This document shows positions 11,015-21,333 of a stretch of DNA of 24,085 nt, piece after piece (within the stretch, counting starts at the first letter, position 1; each line of letters opens with the position of its first letter). Source of the DNA: Cyclostephanos tholiformis (taxonomy: Eukaryota; Bacillariophyta; Thalassiosirophyceae; Thalassiosirales; Thalassiosiraceae); contig JALLPB010000098.1 of assembly GCA_036939975.1 (NCBI GenBank), positions 1-24,085 on the forward strand, written 5' to 3'. The translations under genes were made by a program, and so were the position numbers. Under the pieces are notes generated by a model. That model saw nothing but the letters and a program-made list of their open reading frames with translations. It ran no database searches and was not told the origin of the DNA.

Positions 11015-12088
11015 CATCTGCAATTGGGGTCACAATTCTTGCCTGAGGATTTACTGACTTGGCAAGAAGAGCAACAGTGTTGGCAAGAGACTTGAGCTGC
11101 ACTGCCATGGCTTAGAACTGGGAATTCTTCATGTGCACAGTGTCTTGGATATTTGTCAGTGCATCATTGTTACTGATAGATGTACTTGCAAGTTTTGCGA
11201 TGTACTCCTTGATCTCATTGCCTAAGTCGGCCAATAAGTTGGCACTTTTGTATAGATTGCACCCAGTGGTCCCTCCACCACTGTTCTGCACATAAGTGTC
11301 ATGTGCTTTCACTAGCTGCTCAAAATGCAACTTGGCTTGAGCATAGTTGGTCTTGATGATGGTGGGCTTGTTATCCCAATTCATCATTTCAGCTTTGTCA
11401 AAGAGGTTGGAGTCATAAATTTTCTTGAATAAAATTGTAGTTTGTCTTCATTGGAGATTGGTACTTTCGACTGAATCAGCATGTTCTGGTCATCGTCGAG
11501 TCTTTTCCCAAAGGCGGTGAGGTGTTCATTGCTCTCCCATTTTGTGAAGTATGTGTCCTTTAATTTTTTCTTTGTCTGAACATTGAGTGGGCACCATATC
11601 ATGTTCAGATGCTTGAAGATCTGAAATGGTGTGATGTTGTGATATGCAGAATGGCAATGTTTGAGCTGTGCATAGAATTGTTCATCAAGGGCATCACATA
11701 GGTTTGCTGTGACCTCCTTCAGGAATCCCTTCCGGATGTACCAGCAGGTTTGGATTCTTCCCACTCCCTGAGTGAGGGTGGCAACATTGATGGTCGGGTT
11801 GTAGATATCCCGTTTGGTCTCCTCCTGGTATGTGTTGATCCCAGTTTGGTGGTCATATTCAATGAGACCTAAGATTTTGGCAAGAAGTCTGTACTCGTTG
11901 CCAGTAGCAGCATCGTGGCTCCATGCATACATGATGTCTTCAACTTCATTTGCTTGGGTAGCGGCTTTGTGTTTTAGGATCTCATACTCTCTCTGGGTTG
12001 GGTGTCCATGAATTCTTGTGAAATGAATGGCACGGATGTTGTCATAGTACTAGGTTGACGTCTCAGCTGCTTGCATGGTGGATGGCAT
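11015..12088 (-). pseudogene. Retrotransposon gag relic (gag type 1)
   Basis: The minus-strand ATG at 12088 (second ATG in frame at 12076) is followed after 12 codons by TAG, then an otherwise open frame: YYDNIRAIHFTRIHGHPT, EILKHKAATQANEVEDIMYA, WSHDAATGNEYRLLAKILGL, to about 11430. There a frameshift switches to the frame with IYDSNLFDKAEMMNWDNKPT, ending with a GGGTTG..LYKSANLLADLG and coiled-coil-like tail. The composition and the downstream N-rich helical tail match gag-like proteins common in diatom retroelements. No zinc knuckle is visible. One nonsense codon and at least one frameshift show decay. Confidence 0.6.
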
Positions 12089-12171
12089 GATTTGCAGTCA
12101 GATTTGCAAGTGGGATGGGATAAGGGGTTTTAATAGTGTGCACCAATGCAAGACATCTGTGACAATCTTTA

Positions 12172-12242
12172 GTTGAATTATGAGCTCTAGGCATTAAGTC
12201 TACAAGTTTAAAAACCCCTTCACAATGCGTGCTATTTTCACA
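12172..12242 (-). repeat. Shared 70-bp junction repeat, copy 2
   Basis: Partner of 10331-10400. It sits directly between the 3' end of the RNase H relic (12280) and the start of gag type 1 (12088) on the minus strand. Pol 3' end, repeat, then a new gag is the order expected where two LTR elements share one LTR head to tail. Confidence 0.55.
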
Positions 12243-12279
12243 CTCCCTCGGAAACAAAGAGAAGTAATATCACCATCCA

Positions 12280-13735
12280 CATAACATATGATGAAGCTTG
12301 AAAGAGCTATCATCATTGACTAGCTTAGTGAGAATGTCAGCGAGTGTTGCTTAGTCAAGATATACTTCTATTTACTGAACTCTGCTAAAAAAGTGATGAT
12401 ACTTGATTGCAATATGTTTTGTGCAAGGAATGAACTTCAATGACTCAGCCATGGAAATGGCGGAAAGATTGTCCTCGTGAACTGTAATGCAAAAATCTGT
12501 TATAGGTTCAGGTAAGTGAAAAATGCAACTGACTTCCTTGACAAGGTTTTGGATAGGAATTGTGTCCGCAAGGCATGAGACATTGCAATATATTCCACCT
12601 CTGCAGTTGATAGCGCAATTTCAATTTGAAGCTTGCTGCACCAGATTATTGGACAGTTAGCATAGCAAATAATGAAACCAGTTCGTGATAATATGTTGTC
12701 AGCATTTTTTGCATCAGCAGAACTCCAGCCTCCCACAAAATCAGCATCAACATATACTTTGATGCCTTTAGATCTGTCAACCTTGTAAATAATCCCACGT
12801 TCACAGTTGTTACATAGATACCGACTGATCCGCATAATAGCTAATTTGTGAGATCTCATGGGATTTACCAAGGATCTAGCTGTTTGATGAATGGCCATTT
12901 GAATCTCAGGTCGGACACTGTTGCCTAGGTAGCTGAGCATTCCAACTCACCATGGTATAACCAAGTGTGTTTACGAGGTACCCCATCAAGATCATGATTA
13001 AGCAAAGGCTTTTTGACAGGAGTATCATGCCCTTTGGTTTTGTGCTTCTCAAGGGACAAGAATTCAAAGATATTACAAACCAAAAATGGTTGGCTCATTT
13101 CAAAAGTGCTAGAATTGATATCTGTGATCATGAGCCCAAGGTACTTGTCAATACTACCTTGATTGATAAGTTGAAATTTTGCAGGACCAATGTGTAAGGA
13201 TAAAATGACTGTATCGACATCTGACATTGTTTTCAAAGGATGATGCAATCATCAACATAGGTCAGTATGATGCAATTTTTTGAAAGAATACGCACTTGAC
13301 TACTTGACTCAGAATAAAATCCCGGGTAATCAATCCTTCTCAAAGCTTCTCAAACCAATTGTAACCAGTTTGCTTGGGACCATAAAGACTCTTGTTGAGT
13401 TTGAGAACATAACAATGCCAATTTTCATCTGATACGATGATAGGATTGATGCCAGCAGGGAGTTCCATAAACTCTGGCACGTCCAAGTCCGCTTGTGGAA
13501 AAGCTAAAACAAAGTTATTGCTCTTGGATTGAAGACCGTGAATTTTTGCAACAATAAGCAAGAGACAAACACTGGCCCATAAGACAACAGGTGCATATGT
13601 ATCCCAATAGTCCTGCCCCCATGTTTGTTGTCCACTGTGTGCACACAAGCGCACTTTGTGCTTGTTTATGGTGTCATCAGGAAACTGCTTATGCTTAAAA
13701 GACCAAATAGCCATGATAGTTTTTGTTCCAAACAA
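12280..13735 (-). pseudogene. Copia reverse transcriptase and RNase H relic
   Basis: Minus strand. The RT N-terminal half at 13340-13735 reads NKHKVRLCAHSGQQTWGQDY, TYAPVV and NFVLAFPQADLDVP..MELPAGI..LNKSLYG, which are Copia RT blocks. The catalytic YVDDCIIL is encoded at 13236-13259, but the following RT segment (12925-13248, GSIDKYLGLMITD) is in another frame. RNase H follows at 12500-12940 (YVDADFVGGW, STAEVEYIAMSHALR) and continues in a third frame as HEDNLSAISMAESL, KHIAIKYHHF and TLADILTKLVNDD, ending near 12280 with LCGW. Several frameshifts and a 5' end missing all integrase make it non-functional. Confidence 0.85.
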
Positions 13736-14433
13736 GCCGATAGGGCCTGCGGCTTTTCATCCCCATGGACAGAAAGGTTAGCATATTCAATTCATGGACA
13801 GGNCCGGGACTGCCACGAATGACAGATTTAATTTCGTGAGGTATTTGAACAATTTTCCTATTGTTTTTACTCCAAAAGAATACAGTACTCCACCTCTATT
13901 GTACGATAAAAATATCACACCAAAACTCAAGGTGAGAACCTGTTAGGCATTGGCAAATAAAATATTGGTGGATGTTGGGGTTAGTGTGCATTGTTTTGAT
14001 GCAGTGGCACAAGAAAAGCATGAGGAATTGCTTAAAAAGACTCACATTTATTCTGCAAGTGCACGGGAGCCACTGCGCAACAAATAATAAAAAGGAAAAT
14101 ACAAAATTCATTTGGTTTAATTTAAAAAATGCATCACTGTGTTGCAATGATCAATTGTGTGATGTATGATGATCTTACTTACCTTTAAAATTAAAGCTGC
14201 TGGAAGGTGGCAGGTGGGGGGGACCATGGTGGTCATATATTTTTTTGTCTTAACAACTAACTCTGTTTTGGCAGGAGAAAAAACTAGTACTTTTTGGTAG
14301 GTACGAATGAGATTTCTATGTCGAAAAGAAAAAACTTGGCATGCCAAAATCTACAATACAACACAACTCACAAACAGATTTTTTAACTAGTGCAAAAAGT
14401 GTGTGTAATGATGCATTTCTTATGGCATTGATG
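13736..14433. other. Unassigned DNA with one ambiguous base
   Basis: No integrase or other protein is recognised upstream of the RT relic. An N is present at 13803, the only ambiguous base in the window, close to where the RT relic loses its 5' part. The rest is AT-rich, with no supported gene. Confidence 0.4.
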
Positions 14434-14710
14434 CAAAGAGCCTCAGTTGGGTTTGTCGGAGGTTGTGTTGGCCGATTTTGGGCTGACAATGTCATGTCTG
14501 TATGACATGTTGGCAACACATCTTAAATGTTGGCCTGACATTTGGCAACACTACCCCATTTTGGGCCCCAACAATCTCTTGTTGTTTTTGTCAGCTGCCA
14601 ACATGTCGGCATGTACATACATAGGAATCAGTACTTGAAGTACTATAATACTTCTGTATTTTAAGCTCAGGTAGGTAAGTGACTTTGTATGACCACCCAA
14701 AAAAATTTCG

Positions 14711-14749
14711 TCCACTCACTGAAATTGGTGCCAAATCCTTGTGAGTGGA
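14711..14749. repeat. Perfect 9-bp hairpin
   Basis: TCCACTCAC (14711-14719) and GTGAGTGGA (14741-14749) are exact inverted copies around a 21-nt loop, in the left part of the TIR element. Confidence 0.6.
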
Positions 14750-14888
14750 TGCAAATTTATTTTGTTAAGTAATTTTGGAGAAAAGTAAAAATTTTCATAG
14801 TCACCAGCCTTCTCTCTGCTGTCCCCCCCCCCATCCAACCCCTTTTTTCACACATAATATCAAAGCATAACAACATGGCAAAAAAGGG

Positions 14889-15387
14889 ATGTCTGAACCA
14901 CCGCCCATGAGCACTGGCCAGAGGCAGTACACAAGGGGATGGAGGGTGTCATATACAACACAGGGAGGTACCTGGGTTGTGTCACAACAGTCCCATCCCC
15001 AGACAATGACAATGATGTCAAGGGTTCACACAATGCAATTGATCCAAAGTGTGTCAACAAACAGGTCCTCTACAACAACCAGGATTGTTGAGACCATTGA
15101 TACCATCGACAGCACAAAGAGTGGGGGGGAAAGATGTGTCCTCCGTACTCGTGGATGTGACAGACAATCAACTGAAAAAGGAATTTAAAGAAATGGGCAA
15201 TGATGACTGCAACAACTACAATGATGATGACAATGGCTACAATGAATCTCAAGTGGAAGCCATTCTCCTTGCTACCATTGCTATGACAGGGCCCTGGGAG
15301 ACCATTGAGGATGCCCTTGTGACTGATTATGATCCTATTCTGTACGAGTTTGCTTATTTAAATTATGGTTACGAAATACTTCTCTGA
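14889..15387 (+). pseudogene. Possible decayed ORF inside TIR element
   Basis: Two overlapping plus-strand frames (14889-15188 and 15049-15387) can be read as one protein with a frameshift near 15115. The first is rich in S/T/Q; the second has KKEFKEMGNDD, an Asn/Asp-rich stretch, then EAILLATIAMTGPWETIEDA and a Tyr-rich end. I do not recognise the family. Balanced codon composition in the second frame suggests past coding, but this could be chance. Confidence 0.3.
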
Positions 15388-15642
15388 CAATGGTATTACC
15401 CTTGTCCAATTTAGATTACCCTTATATTGCGACAATGTCTTAGAAGATGAGTGAGTTGGAAGTTGAGCTGATGTCAACAATGACACCACAAAGCTTCTTC
15501 TGCCTCTAGTCCATGAGGATAATTTGTGCTGTGCATGAAGCCAACATGGCAGATACTTCCCCCCAGACAATCAGAGAAAAATAAATGCAGACTTAATATA
15601 ATGCACGTATATTTATTGTGTGGTGAAAGTGGTCATCCCATC

Positions 15643-16738
15643 TCCTCCTTAAAAGCCTTGGTCGCCTCAAATTTTCTCAACAGTGCCCAATTTCTGTCCT
15701 CCAAATCGCTAACCCTATTCGATGCCTCATCTCATTCTGCACATGCCAATCGTAACCTCAGAGATGCTTCCTCTACATTGCAAAGAATGTATCCCAATTC
15801 CCAAAGTCCTGAATCACAAGATTGCTACCGCCCTTCCTCCTCCTTCTCCTACTATTACTTTTCCCACTCCCACTGCCACCATCGTCATAATTGCCAAAGT
15901 AATCGTGGTGGTACAGATGCTGTCATTCCTCCCTATTGTGCAGCAGGTCCATGGCATTGAATTAGCCATGTGTGCCACAGGGGATCGAACCCAAACCAAA
16001 ACAGCTTGTTGTAGAATTGCTTAATGGTATGGGGCAGGGGGGGCACATTGGACAGTTTTGATGAATCGGGCAATAGTGCATAATACAAAAAAGGAGAAAG
16101 GGAGAAAAAAAACACAACAACAAAAATAATGAATTAGATGTCCAGTCTTTCTCTTGTGCCCGATATTTAGATGTCTAACCTCTCCTCTGCCCACCACCAC
16201 AAAAAATTGAAAAAAGCAATATTTTATATCTCACCTGGATCAAGTGGGGGGGGGGGAGACCGTAATACTCACTACTGCCACCCCTTCACCCACACCTATT
16301 CCAATAATATCTATCGTCATCATAGTAGTAGTCTTCATCATTGTCATAATCATCGAAGTCTTCATCATCAAGCTCATAACTGTCTCTCCTCGCCATCCCT
16401 TTGCCCCTCCTAGTTTTCCACCATCCGCCACCCCCACCACCATCCCCTGTTGGCCTCCCGACACTCCCACTCCTCCCCCCCCCATTGATGCCATCACGTC
16501 AATGTACATTGAAGGCCACATTGTGATGACAATGGGGATGGAGGGGGGGAGGGGAAGTCATCATCATCAATCCTCCCCCTATATTTCCCCCATTGCACAC
16601 CATCTCCCGGGGGGGTGGTGATGGAATTCTGTCCATGCCATCCTTTGGATTGATCCAGAAGTTGCCTCCCCTCGCACGGCCCATTCCACCATCGTTGTCA
16701 TTGTCCGGACTTGTTGTCCCCCATCTTCTTTGCATTCC
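15643..16738 (-). pseudogene. Possible decayed acidic/Gly-rich gene inside TIR element
   Basis: On the minus strand one frame runs from an ATG near 16735 (SPDNDNDGGMGRARGGNFW), is cut by TGA at 16499, then continues in the same frame with a Gly-rich stretch, WWKTRRGKGMARRDSYELDD and an Asp/Tyr-rich tract to a second stop near 16286. Farther down, NVEEASLRLRLACAE and ASNRVSDLEDRNWALLRKFE look like a coiled-coil C-terminus ending near 15643, followed by AATAAA on the same strand. Pieces lie in different frames. It could be the remnant of the element's own gene; no domain is assigned. Confidence 0.3.
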
Positions 16739-16969
16739 AATCTTATATCAAGCCAAAGTCCTGTATGATCGGATCACGAACAGTCATTGTGGGTAGATAG
16801 CGTAGTGTAGTACTTTTTCATGTAACTAGGATATGTCGGCATTTCCCGACATTAAAATGCATGGGAACAGCCAAATTGGCAAGAAAGGATGTCTGCGCAA
16901 ACAGGCCAAGTCAGAATAATTAGTGTGTCAGCCCAACATGTCGGCGACATACCCAACTGACCAAAGAGC

Positions 16970-19053
16970 TTTGCAGAAATAGGAAAATACCACATGAAAG
17001 CTGAGGTTCTTGCACATTCAATGTGCTATCTAACTCTGTGAGCGGACAAAAATTTGCTGAGAAACTTCATATCTACATAGCTATTGTAAGAGGTGGGTGC
17101 TCATGAGTGCTCTTAGCTGTTAAGCTGTTAAGTTCCTCTTTGGTATGATTTTTGGATTTAAATGAAACCTACATATAGAGGCTCTAGTGTTATAAACTAA
17201 GAAAATATATAATTTTCCCACAATAAACCAATGAAAATGAAAATGACAGAGGACATAAATTTAGCAAGGGATAAAAACATACTAACTGGCAAAGATAATT
17301 TGTAGATTTAAACTAAAATTGTTTTGAAGTCAAAAATTGGATTCCCCCTTGACCATTGAGTCCCAGGTATGCGGGAACTCATAGAAGAAATATGGACAGT
17401 GAATCCTAAAAAAAGAATCACATATAACAAAAAGATGCTAAATTATATATCTCTTAACTAGTCACCACAATGCTGATCACAAATCTGCAAAGTTTTTTAT
17501 TGTAGCCTATTGTAGCCATTGTAGCCTATTGTAGCCTCACTGTATGTAGAGGTCAACCTACTAAGGTATTTAAGAAAATTTGCGAGAAAGAAATGAGATC
17601 TTTTCAAGCTATCTGGTCACAATAATTAATTTCAACTTTTTTCACATGTCAATTTGTGATCAATCGTCTTCGATTTTGGTTTCTCTGTGCAACAGCTGAA
17701 TTTAGTCTTATTGACTTAATTCAGTCTCCCCCTCTTGCCCATATTGAGGAATGATGCCATGGCACTCGTCAGAAGCCCAGGCACCATCATGTTGCCCATG
17801 GCCTCTATATCTTGCAAAACTTTGGTGGCTTGAGGGCACCAAGTTTATCATGACAAATTTGGTGGTGAACTATCGTACTCTGGTGGTTATTGGCCATCCT
17901 CAAGGTAATTTTTTTGTGGACTACCAACGTAGGAATTATAAATAGGTACTGTAGAAATTAAACACACAACCAACTATTTAGGCAAAGCTAGGTAAAAAAA
18001 TACACCCCAAACATGGTGGCCACTGCTGTTCTATGACCGCTATGGTGGCTCCCCCTTGGTGCCGAGACATTCCCCAAGAAGCCCATATATTGCATGACAA
18101 GTCTACATCGTTAAACTAGACTATATCTAATTATTTTAGATATAATTCACTATTTAAATGCACAGCCCATTTTCAACCCGCTAATTCTGTGTTTGCCAAG
18201 TCCTGCAAGTACCAGCAGTACTTTGGCTTCCTAAAAAGCAAAACACACACCAGAACCTATTGCACATGTGAGCCTGGGAGAGTTTGCTTAGTGCATGCAT
18301 AAAAGGGTGGCAATTGATTGTCAATATGTCAGTCATTTTGGGGGGGGTGTCAACCCATGTAGCTTTCATCTAGTTTTTTGTTCTGTTCTTGTTACAATTT
18401 ACATAGGCAAACTGTTTCCCATTGGAAAGCCCTGATCAAGGTCTATCTGCAGATATATTTATATTGTAAGATGTGTATTTTTCGACAAGTCACTTTTGGC
18501 TTATTCATCCTGAATTCTTAACAATACAACCCCAAACTAATAACATTGGGAAAAAGAGGATAGTCTCAGCTTTCCAATGGTATGTGGGTTGGGGGTAATC
18601 AGACAGAGTCTACGTAGAAAAAGTATGCACACATAGTACCTAAATTCATTTGTGATCAGCATACTGACCGCAACCTGGTAAAGAGTACAATCTCAGTCCA
18701 GTGCAATTTAGTCAACCCCTATTTGTTCAATAAATAAACAATTTCTTTGACTGTAAATTAGGAGTACAAGCGGAAGCATTGCCACTTTTTTCTGGAAGTA
18801 CGAATCTCGCCGCGTTTGACCAAAACACATGGGAAGTTTTGACGTGCTACGTTATAAATGCTTCTTAATTTTTTTCTCCATCTTGATTGTTGATGTTGTA
18901 AGGTTTGTCAATATTCATTTTATCAGTGCAGCGGGATTGGCATTGTCCGTTCAAGTTATTATTGTTCCCTAGTCATGGTTCATTTTCTTGTTTGTATGTG
19001 CATTACTCTATTAACGACGCTCGTTGCGAAACCACGTAGTTTGGCGTGGAAGA
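16970..19053. other. AT-rich region without recognisable genes
   Basis: Only short ORFs, none with a convincing family signature on either strand. It holds a short tandem repeat at 17499-17537, an inverted pair CCATTGGAAAGC (18419-18430) and GCTTTCCAATGG (18569-18580), and the 3' flank of the ketopantoate reductase gene. Probably decayed repeat DNA. Confidence 0.5.
17499..17537. repeat. Short tandem repeat of ATTGTAGCCT
   Basis: Four head-to-tail units, three of 10 bp (ATTGTAGCCT) and the second one base shorter (ATTGTAGCC). Confidence 0.8.
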
Positions 19054-21043
19054 TCAATATAGATTGTGATGTCTCTGGTGCGCTTCAATTTGACAAACAA
19101 GTGTCTCTAAATGAGGACAGTCGACGCCGAGGTCATTTGCTCGATCTACCGCCTTCCGAAAGAGGTACTTGACTTCCATGGCCTTCCTCGCATGTAAATC
19201 CAACATGGTCGATGGCTTGTAGGGTCTGCGAATACATTCAGAAGGTGATCATCGGACAAAAGGTTTCAGGGGGCGTGAGTGAAGTAGATAATACAGTTAT
19301 AGCAGCAATGCAGCAAGTCCTGTTCTCACCCCATGTTATCGGAGAGAGTCATCATTTCATCTTTCTGTGAAACCAGAGAGTTTGGCATAGGATAGCAAAG
19401 GACCAGATTTATATACAATGAGCTTAAACGCGTAAAAGTAGATTGCGATTCAAATTGAAGACTCACCGTTTCTTCACCAAGCAATTCATCTTCTGTGCAT
19501 CCGTGCTTCCTCAAGTCGGCGTTGGCGATCGCGATTGTTTCATCCATCACTTTATACGCGAGTCGACGCAGGCTTGGATCGTTAACTATCCTATCGATCG
19601 TGATGCCTCCCATGCTTACCGATATCCCGCTAAATGGCAAGTTCCAGACGTTCTTCCACCACCTGGATGGGAAGAAGTGGGCAGAAAATATTATTTCGAC
19701 GGCAAAAAAGTGTTTTAGGGTTCACAAAAAGCGAGAAAAGGTTGCTAAAAGAAGTCGACGAAAAAGAAGTCGAAAAATAACACCGAACGCGCACATTCCT
19801 CGCACTCTCACCTCCCCCTCCTCAGATTGGGATCGAATTCGAACGGGACCGACGACGCATGTCGGAACAGGTCCTCGATCGCTCGTCTGTCCGAATCGAC
19901 CCACCCATCACCATCGCGATCGACGTTGTATCCGCCACCCTCCACCTCCCCTGATTCGGCATCGGCCGAATAGGCCACGCCGCACACCAGCTTCCCCCCG
20001 TAGGTGTGACTGATCTTACCGGGCGATATCCGATTCGAGCATATCAATGCCATTCCGCCGTATATGGCCCTACATCCGACACCGCGCAGGCCCCTCGATT
20101 CGCGCCGATGTCGCATCATGCTCACGAGGTCGTCCTCGATCAATCCGTTCATTATGACCAGTAGTCGCGTTTGGGGGGATAGGAGGGGCTCGATGAGAGT
20201 CGGGACCTCGTCGAGCTGCGGTAAACGATACACCGGGCGGAAAAAAAGGTGAGGAAAGATTTCGTCAATATGATCCCGATGTTACGCGTCGAATTGTCCA
20301 AATGATGGAAGCGAAAACGAGGAGCAAAAATAGACGCCCCGACATTACCGGGTACGAATTCGACACCGAACGCCGAGGAATATACTCACGGAGGTGGACT
20401 TCACCGCGCACACGATCCAATCGAAGTATTCGCATCCCCCCCCCCCCCCTCCCCCCACTGTACCAAGCAAGTCGTCGTTTTCGTCGTCGTTATCATCCCC
20501 GGCGGTAACGTTCGCGAGGATGCCACGCGCCATATCCTCCGTGGTGCGATACGCCAACAGGTCGCGGGATGGTATGCGAAAATCGCCGTGATAGCTCGAT
20601 ATGTCGATGCCGTGTTTCGTGCAGTGATCGTAATTCTCCCCGCGGAGGTGGAATAGTACGCTCGTCGTCGTGCCGCCGCCCTCCCACAGTCGTCCGCCGT
20701 AATAGGATCCGACGGCCCCCGCCCCGACCACGGCGATCCGTCGCGTCCTCCTCCCACTCCTCCTCCTATTCTCCACCTCATTCCACCCGATCCCACCCCG
20801 TCCGTCCCCCCCGCCGTGGAATACGTCGTAATCCTCGGAGGGGGGGTGGCATTCCCTCGAATTTGACGACGAAACGACGTCGTGATGGGGGGGGGGGAAC
20901 GACGACGACGACGACGATAGGGCGACGACGACGTAGCGACGAAGGCGGATGCAGGAGAGGGCGACGCCCGTCATGGCGATGCGGCGCAACGGGGTGGAAC
21001 GGCGTGCGGGCGACGGCTCGACGCCGACCATGGTGGTGGACAT
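19054..21043 (-). CDS. panE: 2-dehydropantoate 2-reductase (ketopantoate reductase)
   Basis: Reduces ketopantoate to pantoate with NADPH in pantothenate/CoA synthesis. Five exons on the minus strand, 21043-20390, 20215-19812, 19662-19467, 19364-19330 and 19225-19054, give 486 aa; introns of 174, 149, 102 and 104 nt all have GT-AG ends and matching phases (0, 2, 0, 2). Domains: a 100-residue low-complexity extension; Rossmann motif IAVVGAGAVGSYYGGRL (GAGAVG at 107-112); VCAVKSTS|LDEVPTLIEPLL and LLVIMNGLIEDD; WWKN (candidate catalytic Lys) with NLPFSGISVSMGG; then YKPSTMLDLHARKAMEVKYL, whose Glu matches the second catalytic position, and RANDLGVDCPHLETL. The extension contains a Ser6-Phe49 stretch after a short hydrophobic run and may be an organelle presequence. 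An extra acidic loop with DRDGDGWVD lies before the catalytic Lys. Met5, in a strong ACCATGG context, is an alternative start. Confidence 0.92.
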
Positions 21044-21333
21044 CGGTTTTCTGGGGGGGGGGAATGGAGGAGCTCGAAAATTGTTGGCCCCGATCTACGT
21101 ATTACGGCCTTATTATTAACAATTGTCGTAGTATTCCTCACCCTTACTACGTAGCTTAGCTAACCCTTAGGTAACACTTCTTAATTGAGTGCGCTAAATA
21201 AGGCGACAATTGAAGATAAGGCCGTACGATAGTATCTGTCTCTAGAGTAAATAATTGCTGGAACTTCCCATACCGATAGATACTGAACGATAGCAACGCG
21301 TCCCATAATACCACCGTAATAATAGAGTGAATC
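21044..21333. promoter_or_regulatory. Divergent promoter with duplicated inverted motif
   Basis: This 290-bp spacer separates the start codons of the reductase (minus) and TRAPPC3 (plus). The right arm, 21204-21226, reads CGACAATTG-N3-ATAAGGCCGTA. The left arm, 21103-21128, reads on the minus strand CGACAATTG-N6-ATAAGGCCGTA. Each gene therefore has the same bipartite motif in the same sense, about 60 nt (reductase) and 108 nt (TRAPPC3) upstream of its ATG. This suggests a shared transcription-factor or core-promoter element; function is inferred. Confidence 0.6.

Larger units (their letters stand above)
14442..16961. mobile_element. 2.5-kb TIR element with 8-bp target duplication
   Basis: CAAAGAGC occurs at 14434-14441 and again at 16962-16969, and the outer flanking bases differ, so the duplication is exactly 8 bp. 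Just inside, the left end reads CTCAGTTGGGTTTGTCGG and the right end, reverse-complemented, GTCAGTTGGGTATGTCGC. Similarity continues in patches: a TTGGGCTGACA block (about 14478 and 16925 inverted), a TGTCGGCAT-type block, and an AGTACT block about 160-200 bp in. An 8-bp duplication with short TIRs is known for hAT and P superfamilies; the CAG near the tip would suit hAT but is offset by two bases. No transposase motif is visible inside, so it is probably non-autonomous or decayed. Confidence 0.6.

Noticed and set aside
16240..16621. Overlapping ORFs on both strands with Thr/Ile/Val or Gly/Met richness
   Set aside because: Low-complexity ATG/CAT repeats give open frames in several phases; only the acidic minus frame is kept, as a weak relic.
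18419..18580. 12-bp inverted pair CCATTGGAAAGC/GCTTTCCAATGG
   Set aside because: Similarity does not extend beyond the 12 bp and I found no flanking target duplication, so I did not call a MITE.
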